Source of the DNA: an uncultured Alphaproteobacteria bacterium
GTDB lineage: Bacteria; Pseudomonadota; Alphaproteobacteria; Reyranellales; Reyranellaceae
Reading direction: 5' to 3'
NCBI GenBank assembly: GCA_903929895.1
Contig: CAIYWM010000453.1
Span: 1 to 17,174, forward strand
Length of the DNA stretch: 17,174 nt
The position numbers and the translations under genes were made by a program. Each line of letters starts with the position of its first letter. Within the stretch, counting starts at the first letter, position 1. This document shows, piece after piece, positions 1 through 6,122 of this stretch. Under the pieces are notes generated by a model that had not been told where the DNA came from, did no database searches, and saw only the letters and a list, made by a program, of their open reading frames with translations.

Positions 1-121
1 AAGGACGCCAGCTTCCGCCACTTCGTCCGCCACCCAGTGTACAACGCTGTACATATGGGGAGCGCACAAATCCAATAAAAGCGAGGTTTTGTACAACGGC
101 AAACAGCCGTAAACAGTGGTA
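1..121. other. Left edge beyond tRNA-Arg; no assignable gene
   Basis: No gene can be assigned here. A plus-strand frame is open from base 1 to a TAA at 76-78. On the minus strand an ATG at 52-54 opens a frame (MYSVVHWVADEVAEAGVL) that runs off the window, so a gene could begin here. The 9-base word TGTACAACG occurs at 38-46 and 90-98, and another TGTACA lies at 48-53. A 5-bp hairpin (ACGGC at 96-100, GCCGT at 106-110) lies just downstream of the tRNA in its transcription direction. It has no clear U-run, so it is a weak terminator candidate at best. The 3' side of a tRNA gene is a common integration site, but no integrase is visible. Confidence 0.3.
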
Positions 122-198
122 TGGCGTCCCCGAGAGGATTCGAACCTCCGACCTCCGGTTTAGGAAACCGCTGCTCTATCCGGCTGAGCTACGGGGAC
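122..198 (-). tRNA. tRNA-Arg (anticodon CCU), decodes AGG
   Basis: Read on the minus strand, the 77-nt gene folds into a full cloverleaf. The acceptor stem is GTCCCCG (198-192) pairing with CGGGGAC (132-126). The D-arm stem is GCTC/GAGC. The anticodon loop is TTCCTAA with anticodon CCT, complementary to bases 162-164. The T arm carries TTCGAAT. The discriminator base is G and the CCA end is encoded (122-124). CCU reads the rare arginine codon AGG. Position 27-43 of the anticodon stem is a G-G mismatch. A TATATG hexamer on the minus strand (complement of 207-212) could be a -10 element, but it would leave a very short leader. Confidence 0.97.
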
Positions 199-275
199 GT
201 GGCGGCCATATAGCATCCGAAGCATATGGCGTCTGCCTTTTTTGATCCAGGTTGAGCCGGACTCTGCAGGGCGTC

Positions 276-326
276 GCGGTCGGAGGGGTGCCGATCCGGG
301 GGCAACCGGATCTCCCCTCCGGCCGT
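276..326. other. Strong compound stem-loop
   Basis: The outer stem pairs 276-288 with 314-326: 13 pairs including two G-U wobbles, with core CGGAGGGG/CCCCTCCG. The inner stem pairs GATCCGG (293-299) with CCGGATC (306-312) perfectly. The loop is GGGCAA, and the asymmetric internal loop is 4 nt on one side and 1 nt on the other. There is no T-run on either side, so it does not look like a classic intrinsic terminator. It starts 77 nt from the tRNA and ends 31 nt before the ATG of a small plus-strand frame. It could be a leader structure for that frame, a small RNA, a processed 3' end of the minus-strand PhnA-like transcript, or a repetitive palindromic element. Confidence 0.6.
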
Positions 327-357
327 TCGCACTCTGTCCAGGAACGAGGAGAACGCC

Positions 358-534
358 ATGGCCGCCAATCCCGATCCCAAGCCGCGGGAACGATCCGACA
401 CCGATACCGAGCGTGACAGAGGCACCGGGTAGACGGTGCGTCCGCGCGACGGCGACACCAGCCGTACCGTCGGGCCCGAGGACGAGGATCGCCGCGTGCG
501 TCCCGGCGAACGGCGTCCGCCCGGCACAATGCCC
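358..534 (+). pseudogene. Possible small gene (58 sense codons) interrupted by TAG
   Basis: An ATG at 358 follows a good Shine-Dalgarno stretch (AGGAACGAGGAGAACGCC, 340-357). The frame reads MAANPDPKPRERSDTDTERD.. for 24 residues to a TAG at 430-432. It then continues with the same polar, Arg/Asp/Pro-rich composition to a TGA at 532-534. The matched composition on both sides of TAG suggests one small disordered protein broken by an amber codon, but the sequence is too short and biased to be sure. It may equally be non-coding or just the 24-residue peptide. I recognise no family. The rest of 199-573 holds the stem-loop at 276-326, an inverted repeat at 205-230, a T-run at 238-243, and nothing else I can assign. 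Confidence 0.3.
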
Positions 535-573
535 TGATCGGCAGCGCCACACGCCGCAGCGCTTCGAGTGGCC

Positions 574-891
574 TCAGCGCTTGCGGACGAACTCGGCGCG
601 CAGGACCAGACCCTTGATGGTGTCGTGGCGGCAGTCGATTTCCTGGGCGTCGCCGGTCAGGCGGATGGACTTGATCACGGTGCCGCGCTGCAGGGTCTGG
701 TTGGAGCCCTTGACCTTCAGATCCTTGGTCAGGAGGACGCTGTCGCCGTCGGCGAGCAAATTGCCGACCGAATCGCGCACCTCGACGGCACCCGCCGGGG
801 CTTCGGCTGCAGCCTTCTTCGCGGCGGCTTCGGCCGCGGGTATCCACTCGCCGCTGGCCTCGTCGTAGACATAGTCGTCGCTGTCGGCCAT
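574..891 (-). CDS. PhnA/YjdM-like protein without zinc ribbon
   Basis: The 105-residue product carries the PhnA C-terminal domain: VEVRDSVGNLLADGDSV, then LTKDLKVKG, GTVIKSIRL, EIDC and LVLRAEFVRKR. This matches the conserved core of E. coli PhnA/YjdM. Despite the old name 'alkylphosphonate utilisation protein', the role of the family is not firmly established, and no phn genes are nearby. The normal N-terminal zinc ribbon (two CxxC pairs) is missing: the segment MADSDDYVYDEASGEWIP aligns with it but has no cysteine, and the only cysteine is in EIDC. An AGGAG lies about 11 nt before ATG, partly inside a short inverted repeat (GGCTC at 901-905, GAGCC at 914-918). The gene stands alone, divergent from the sensor-like gene. 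The stop is TGA. Family assignment is firm; function is unknown. Confidence 0.85.
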   Translation of the reverse strand: MADSDDYVYDEASGEWIPAAEAAAKKAAAEAPAGAVEVRDSVGNLLADGDSVLLTKDLKVKGSNQTLQRGTVIKSIRLTGDAQEIDCRHDTIKGLVLRAEFVRKR

Positions 892-1060
892 TTTCGGTTC
901 GGCTCCTGCAAAAGAGCCTGCGCTCTACAGGCCGGGAACGGTCATCGCAACCGCGCGCATTGTCTCCCCTGAAGCGTCCAACGCAGTGCCACGTGGTGCA
1001 CAAGCCCCCGATCGATGTCGTCCATGTGTCACCAGTACTGGTTCAATACGCACTGACGAT

Positions 1061-1109
1061 ATGTCCGATGGTGGACATTTGACCCAAATCAAAGTCAGCC
1101 CAATACGAT
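1061..1109 (+). promoter_or_regulatory. Candidate promoter and operator for the sensor-like gene
   Basis: A perfect inverted repeat, ATGTCC (1061-1066) and GGACAT (1073-1078), ends directly against a TTGACC hexamer (1079-1084). That hexamer can serve as a -35 box for a weak -10, TACGAT at 1104-1109, with a 19-bp spacer. Direct repeats surround it: CAATACG at 1044-1050 and 1101-1107, and GTACGGTA at 1113-1120 and 1124-1131. This layout would suit a regulator bound just upstream of -35. The predicted leader to the GTG at 1228 is about 110 nt. The rest of 892-1227 holds the PhnA-like leader and nothing else I can assign. The promoter call is inference from hexamers only. Confidence 0.35.
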
Positions 1110-1227
1110 AGCGTACGGTATGGGTACGGTAGCATGGCTGCTGTCAGCCCGGTGTTTGGCGGTCCTTCCAAATTGCCCATCGAGAGCGGCATCGCTCTCT
1201 TCGGGATCACCTGCGAAGGAGCCCAGT

Positions 1228-2607
1228 GTGGCCCACATACCGACAGTGCGTCAGTCACTCGACGTGTTGCGCGCACGCGGACTGTTCGTGCTCGCCTGCG
1301 TGGTGTTCGTCGCGATCGGCCTCGCCGCGGCGTGGGTTGCCCCGTCCGACCCGGCCAGTGGCGTGTCGAGCCTGCGCCTGTATCTGGCCTTCCTGGCATC
1401 GCCCTGGATGCTGCTGGGTTTCGCCGTAGCCGCCGTCTTCATTGTCTTCGGAGTCTGGTTCCTGCGCTTTTCGAAGCCGCTCACCGATCCGGCGACCGCC
1501 TTCGACGAGAAACTTCGCCAGGACGGCCGTCTTCTGGCGCTCGTTCTCGTGGCCTTCGTCCTGTCGCTGTCGGGCGTGGGATACCTCTTCATCAACGAGA
1601 CGCGCGCGCACTTCCGCGACGAGGAGTTGCGCGCCCAGGCGGCCATCGCCCGGCTCCGCGCCCAGCAGGTCGACCGATGGCTCCTCCAGCATACGATGGA
1701 TACCCAGGCCCTTGCCCAGACGATCAAGACGCTGCCACTCAATGCTCTGGCCATCGAGGGTGAAGGGCGGCAGATCCTCGACGTCCTGCTGGGTGGGGTG
1801 CTGGCGGGCACGCCCGACCGGACCGGTGTCAGCGTCCTCACACCGGACGGCAAGGTGCTAATCGGTCTCGGCGAAGATGCCACTCCCGACGCGGAGACAT
1901 TGAAGGCCGTGATGGCCCTCAAGACCTCGGCCATGCGGTTCCAGATCATCGACGTGCACCAGGTGGGCGGACCGAAGCCGCTGTTGCGCATGGCCTTCGT
2001 CGTCCCCGTCGATCCGGGGGACGGAACCGGTCCGCCGAAGATGGTGGTGGTCGTTCTCACGGTCGATCCCACCCGCGAACTCTTCCGGCAGGTTGCCACC
2101 TGGCCCACCGATAGCCCGGGCTCGGAGGTGGTGCTGGTCCGCCGCGATGGCGACGACCTGATCTACCTGACGGCCCCGAGCCTGCTCGACAACAAGCAGA
2201 CGGCGCCCCTGTCGCACCGCCTGCCCATGACGCGGACCGGACTGCCGGAAGCCCAGGCCATTCTCCACGGCGATGCCGTGCGCGAGGGACTGGACTATCG
2301 AGGCGTCCACGTGTTCTCGGCGTCCCACCATGTCACGGGCGTGCCGTGGTTCGTGGTCGCCAAGACCGACGTCAGCGCGCTCATGGCCCCGATCTGGGAC
2401 AAGACCCTGTCGCTCGCCCTGGCGGTCCTGGCGATCATCCTGGTCACTGTGTTCATGGTGCTGCTTCTGTGGCGCGGCCAGCGCGCAAGCTACCTGTCTT
2501 TCCGCGATCTCCAGATCGAGGAGCGCGCCGCGCTGGCGAAGCACTTCGAGGAACTCGTTCGCTTCACCAGGACGCAAGGCAAGACCACCGAGGCAGCCGA
2601 CCACTGA
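1228..2607 (+). CDS. Membrane sensor-like protein lacking an output domain
   Basis: I place the start at GTG 1228 because GAAGGA at 1215-1220 is well spaced before it; ATG 1120 would add 36 residues of non-membrane-like sequence. The 459-residue product has three N-terminal membrane segments (about 18-38, 51-77, 101-121), a roughly 270-residue extracytoplasmic region (122-392) and a fourth membrane segment (393-415). The central region has Cache/PAS-like features such as GVSVLTPDGKVLIGL and GVPWFVVAKTD. The tail of about 44 residues includes IEERAALAKHFEELVRFTR, which resembles the linker before a cytoplasmic PAS, kinase or GGDEF domain in two-component and diguanylate-cyclase sensors. The protein then ends after TQGKTTEAADH with no catalytic domain. 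It may be a truncated sensor or one that signals through a partner. Its stop faces the amidohydrolase stop 67 bp away. Confidence 0.75.
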   Translation: MAHIPTVRQSLDVLRARGLFVLACVVFVAIGLAAAWVAPSDPASGVSSLRLYLAFLASPWMLLGFAVAAVFIVFGVWFLRFSKPLTDPATAFDEKLRQDGRLLALVLVAFVLSLSGVGYLFINETRAHFRDEELRAQAAIARLRAQQVDRWLLQHTMDTQALAQTIKTLPLNALAIEGEGRQILDVLLGGVLAGTPDRTGVSVLTPDGKVLIGLGEDATPDAETLKAVMALKTSAMRFQIIDVHQVGGPKPLLRMAFVVPVDPGDGTGPPKMVVVVLTVDPTRELFRQVATWPTDSPGSEVVLVRRDGDDLIYLTAPSLLDNKQTAPLSHRLPMTRTGLPEAQAILHGDAVREGLDYRGVHVFSASHHVTGVPWFVVAKTDVSALMAPIWDKTLSLALAVLAIILVTVFMVLLLWRGQRASYLSFRDLQIEERAALAKHFEELVRFTRTQGKTTEAADH

Positions 2608-2674
2608 CCCGCGTGTCGGTGGAACTGCGGTCCGCCACCCGGTTCGGGTTATCGGCCTTGTTGCGAGGCGCGCC

Positions 2675-4084
2675 TCAAACCAGCGATGCGAGCCGTGCGG
2701 CATGCCTGTTGTGCTCGGCCACCGTGCGTTCGAGGTCGATCGTCACGATCCGGCCGTCGCGCACGACCGGCCGGCCGGCCACCACCGTATGGCGCGCGGT
2801 CTGCGGGGCGCAGAAGAGCGTGGCCGCCACGGGATCGGCAAGGGCGCCGGCATAGGCCAGGCTGTTGAGGTCGAGGGCGAAGAAATCGCATTGCTTGCCG
2901 ACGGCCAGGGTGCCGATGTCGTCGCGCCCCAGCAGCGCGGCGCCACCCAGGGTGGCGAGTTCGAGCGCCTGGCGGGCGGTCATCCATTCGTCGTCGCGGC
3001 TCGGGTCCGAGGTCGACAGCGCGGTGTCCGGGCCTTCCGGCGGGCGCAGGCCGATCTGCAGGCGGGCGAGCAGCATCGCCTGGCGCACCTCGCCCAGCAT
3101 GTGATTGCCGTCGTTGCTGGCCGAGCCGTCGACGCCGATACCGACCTTCACGCCGGCGCGGCGATACTTCATCACCGGCGCAATGCCCGAGGCGAGCCGC
3201 ATGTTCGAGCACGGGCAGTGGCAGGCGCCGATGCCCGCGCGGGCGAACTCGAGGATCTCGGCATCGTTGACGTGGATGGCATGGGCATACCAGACATCGT
3301 CGCCGGCCCAGTCGACGGAGCGCATGTATTCGACCGGCCGCATGCCCCAGCGCTGCAGCGTGTAGCGCTCCTCGTCGAGCGTCTCGCAGAGATGCGTGTG
3401 CAAGCGGACGCCCTCGCGCCGTCCCATCGTTGCCGACTGACGCAGCAGTTCCGGTGTCACGGAGAAGGGCGAACACGGCGCCAGCACGATCTGCGTCATC
3501 GAACCCGGCCTTGCATCGTGATAGCGGCCGATCACTCTCTCGCAATCCTTCAGGATCTCGTCCTCGTCCTCGACGCAGGAATCCGGCGGCAGGCCGCCCT
3601 TCGACTGGCCGAGCGACATGGAGCCGCGCGAGACGGCGAAGCGGATGCCGATCTCCTTCGCCGCCGCGATCTGGTCGTCGACCGCGCAGCCGTTGCGGAA
3701 GACATAGGCGTGATCGAACACCGTCGTGCAGCCCGACAGCGCGAGCTCGGCGCAGCCCACGAGCGTGGCGGTACGGCTGGCCTCCGGCGTGCGCGCCGCC
3801 CACAGGAGGTAATGAGCCTGTAGCCAACGGAAGAGATTGTTGTTCTGCGCCGCCGGCAGGGCGCGCGTCAGGGTCTGGTCGAGGTGATGATGGGCGTTGA
3901 TCAATCCCGGCAGGACGATATGACCGGCGAGATCCATGACCGTGTCGGCGGAGCTGGGCAGAGACGCGCTGGGCCCGACGCTCCGGATGACGCCGTCGAC
4001 CGCATAGAGCCCGCCGTCGGCGAGCTCGCGGCGCTGGTCGTCCATCGTGACGACGAGCGCGTTCTTCACCAAAAGCGTCGTCAT
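2675..4084 (-). CDS. 8-oxoguanine deaminase-type amidohydrolase
   Basis: The 469-residue metal-dependent amidohydrolase closely resembles the 8-oxoguanine deaminase group (the Pseudomonas Pa0142 type; related to the AtzB/TrzN/guanine deaminase families). Such enzymes convert 8-oxoguanine to urate and ammonia in the cytoplasm. Visible motifs are HHH at 65-67 (the HxH metal pair), ALPAAQNNNLFRWL at 75-88, GSMSLGQSKGGLPPDS at 154-169, APCSPFSV at 202-209, HTHLCE at 229-234, the HAIHV region at 268-272, CPCSNMRLASGIAP at 290-303 and GVDGSASNDG at 317-326 (catalytic Asp319). Length is normal for the family. It is divergent from the cupin-mqo-thrE set across 133 bp. No purine transporter or other purine gene is adjacent. 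The exact substrate (8-oxoguanine, isocytosine or another aminopurine or triazine) cannot be settled from sequence. Confidence 0.85.
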   Translation of the reverse strand: MTTLLVKNALVVTMDDQRRELADGGLYAVDGVIRSVGPSASLPSSADTVMDLAGHIVLPGLINAHHHLDQTLTRALPAAQNNNLFRWLQAHYLLWAARTPEASRTATLVGCAELALSGCTTVFDHAYVFRNGCAVDDQIAAAKEIGIRFAVSRGSMSLGQSKGGLPPDSCVEDEDEILKDCERVIGRYHDARPGSMTQIVLAPCSPFSVTPELLRQSATMGRREGVRLHTHLCETLDEERYTLQRWGMRPVEYMRSVDWAGDDVWYAHAIHVNDAEILEFARAGIGACHCPCSNMRLASGIAPVMKYRRAGVKVGIGVDGSASNDGNHMLGEVRQAMLLARLQIGLRPPEGPDTALSTSDPSRDDEWMTARQALELATLGGAALLGRDDIGTLAVGKQCDFFALDLNSLAYAGALADPVAATLFCAPQTARHTVVAGRPVVRDGRIVTIDLERTVAEHNRHAARLASLV

Positions 4085-4126
4085 ACTGTAATCGTCCCCC
4101 GGATCGTCGGCTTTCGGGACCGTATC

Positions 4127-4195
4127 GTTTGGTCTGCCTCAATGCATCGACCGTTTTGTTGCCAGTCGAAGGGCCGCGTACTAGTTTGACCAAAC
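4127..4195. promoter_or_regulatory. Candidate operator in divergent intergenic region
   Basis: The 133-bp gap between the amidohydrolase start (4084) and the cupin start (4218) contains a 12-bp palindrome, GTTTGACCAAAC (4184-4195). A second matching half, GTTTGGTC (4127-4134), is the inverted partner of GACCAAAC (4188-4195). Sites of this form, repeated between divergent genes, often bind a dimeric repressor, but no regulator gene is adjacent. The palindrome lies 22 bp before the cupin ATG, so a bound protein could block its transcription. The regulatory role is inference. Confidence 0.35.
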
Positions 4196-4217
4196 ACTGC
4201 AAACTCAAGGCGGTAGC

Positions 4218-4619
4218 ATGATTCGGTGCGTGCGGATTTGGACGGGCGAAGACCAGAACTCGCACGTCGAGGAAGGCTGGATCGACCTGAAGCCGGGCGC
4301 GCATGGCGACCTGCTCAGCGGCAAGATCGAGGTCACCAGCGCCTCGCTGCAGGAGACCCAGCCCGGCGGCACCTATGCCTGGCACACCGCGCCGGTGCGC
4401 CAGCTCGTCGTCACCCTGAGCGGTACACTGGATTTCAGCACCCGTGGCGGCCAGCACTTCGTCCTCGCACCCGGCGACATCCTGCTGGCCGAGGACACGA
4501 CCGGCGGCGGACACACCTGGAGGCTGGTCGACGACCAGCCGTGGCGCCGCCTCTACGTCGTGCTGGGCAAGGACGCGCCGGTGCCGTTCAAGCGCGCCAC
4601 CCCCGAAGAACGCCGTTAG
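4218..4619 (+). CDS. Small cupin-domain protein
   Basis: The 133-residue product is a single-domain cupin. A glycine- and beta-rich core runs GGTYAWHTAPVRQLVVTLSG, then FVLAPGDILLAEDTTGGGHTWRL, matching the two cupin motifs with histidines H56 and H99 as possible metal ligands. No catalytic role can be assigned; related small cupins are often annotated only as cupin-domain proteins. AAGGCGG precedes the ATG. The TAG stop lies inside the Shine-Dalgarno sequence (TTAGGAGAG) of mqo, 9 bp before the mqo ATG, so the two are almost certainly co-transcribed and may be translationally coupled. The two genes also share a reading frame, separated only by this TAG. Confidence 0.8.
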   Translation: MIRCVRIWTGEDQNSHVEEGWIDLKPGAHGDLLSGKIEVTSASLQETQPGGTYAWHTAPVRQLVVTLSGTLDFSTRGGQHFVLAPGDILLAEDTTGGGHTWRLVDDQPWRRLYVVLGKDAPVPFKRATPEERR

Positions 4620-4628
4620 GAGAGTTCC

Positions 4629-6122
4629 ATGGCAGACAATCATTCCGGCGACTTCGACGTCGTCCTGGTCGGCGCCGGCATCATGAGCATGACGCTGGCC
4701 ACCTTCCTCAAGGAGCTGCAGCCTCATCTCAAGATCAAGATCCTCGAGCGGCTGGAAGGCGAGGCGCAGGAAAGCTCGGACCCGTGGAACAACGCGGGCA
4801 CGGGTCACGCCGCCAACTGCGAGCTGAACTACACGCCGCAGCGCGCCGACGGCAGCGTCGACATCTCCCGGGCGCTGGAGGTCAATGTCGAGTTCGACAT
4901 GTCGCGGCAGTTCTGGTCGTACCTCCTCCGGAAGGGCGCGATCGAGCGGGCCGACTCCTTCATCCATCCCGTGCCGCACATGAGCTTCGTGATCGGCGCC
5001 GACCGCCAGGCCTTCCTGAAGAAGCGCCATGCGGCGATGAGCGCGCATCACTGCTACCGCGGCATGTAGTATTCCGAGGATCACAAGCAGATCGCCGAAT
5101 GGGCGCCGCTGATCATGGAAGGCCGCGATCCTGGCCAGCCGGTCGCCGCCACGCGCATGGTCACGGGCTCCGACGTGAACTACGGCGCGCTGACCACCAA
5201 CCTGCTGAACTACCTCCGCCGTCAGGACGGCTTCTCGATCGAATTCTCGCAGGCGGTCACCGGCCTCCAGCGCCGCGCCGATAACGGCTGGACGCTCGAG
5301 GTGAAGGACGAGAAGACCCACGCCAAGAAGACGATCGGCGCGCGCTACGTCTTCCTCGGCGCCGGCGGCGCGGCGCTCACCCTGCTGCAGAAATCCGGCA
5401 TCCCCGAAGCCGACGGCTTTGCCGGCTTCCCGGTGAGCGGCATCTGGCTGCGTTCGGGCCAGCAGGAGATCGCCACCCGTCACATGGCCAAGGTCTACGG
5501 CATGGCGGCCAGCGGATCGCCGCCGATGTCGGTACCCCACCTCGACACGCGCTACGTCGACGGCAAGCGCTGGCTGCTGTTCGGACCCTTTGCCGGCTTC
5601 TCGACCAAGTTCCTGAAGCACGGCTCGATGTTCGACCTGCCGCTGTCGCTGCGGCCGGACAATCTCCTGCAGCTGCTGGCCGTGGCGCGCGACAACCTCC
5701 CCCTGGAAGCATATCTGATCGGCCAGGTGCTGCAGACCAAGTCGCACCGTTTCGACGCGCTGCGCGAGTTCTATCCCGGCGTCGACGAGAAGGACTGGGA
5801 GTTCGACGTCGCCGGCCAGCGCGTCCAGATCATCCGGAAGGACGTGGCGCGCACCGGCAAGCTCGAGTTCGGTACCGAGATCGTGCACTCGGCCGACTCC
5901 ACGATCGTGGCCCTGCTGGGCGCCTCGCCCGGCGCCTCGACCGCCGTCTGGATCATGGTCCACATGCTCGAGACCTGCTTCCACAAGGAGCTGGTCGGCC
6001 ACTGGGTGCCCAAGCTGAAGGAGATGATCCCCTCCTACGGCCAGGACCTGAAGACCGACGCCGCGCTGGTCGAGCGCGTGCGCAAGGACACCGCCGAAGT
6101 GCTGGGCCTCCACACGGTCTGA
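4629..6122 (+). pseudogene. mqo: Malate:quinone oxidoreductase, interrupted by TAG at codon 147
   Basis: Mqo is an FAD-dependent peripheral membrane enzyme that oxidises malate to oxaloacetate and passes electrons to quinone. The frame from 4629 to the TGA at 6120-6122 has 497 positions, the normal length. It begins with a dinucleotide-binding motif (DVVLVGAGIMSMTLATFL) and continues with ERLEGEAQESSDPWNNAGTGHAANCELNYTPQ. After the break it has YSEDHKQIAEWAPLIMEGR, GSDVNYG, VFLGAGGAALTLLQKSGIPE, VPHLDTR, LFGPFAGFSTKFLKHGS and ALLGASPGAS, all Mqo hallmarks. TAG at 5067-5069 falls within GM*YSEDH, where E. coli Mqo has GMRYSEDH. The frame is unbroken on both sides and no other lesion is visible. 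The internal ATG at 5115 lies inside the conserved IMEGR and has no ribosome binding site. Either the gene is inactive, the base is an error, or the amber codon is read through. The strong TAGGAGAG site precedes the start. Confidence 0.9.

Noticed and set aside
1120..1122. ATG 1120 as start of the sensor-like gene
   Set aside because: No ribosome site precedes it and the added 36 residues are unlike a membrane protein start; GTG 1228 has GAAGGA at good spacing.
5115..5117. Restart of mqo at ATG 5115
   Set aside because: This ATG is the Met of the conserved IMEGR stretch and has no ribosome site; a product from here would lack the FAD-binding part.
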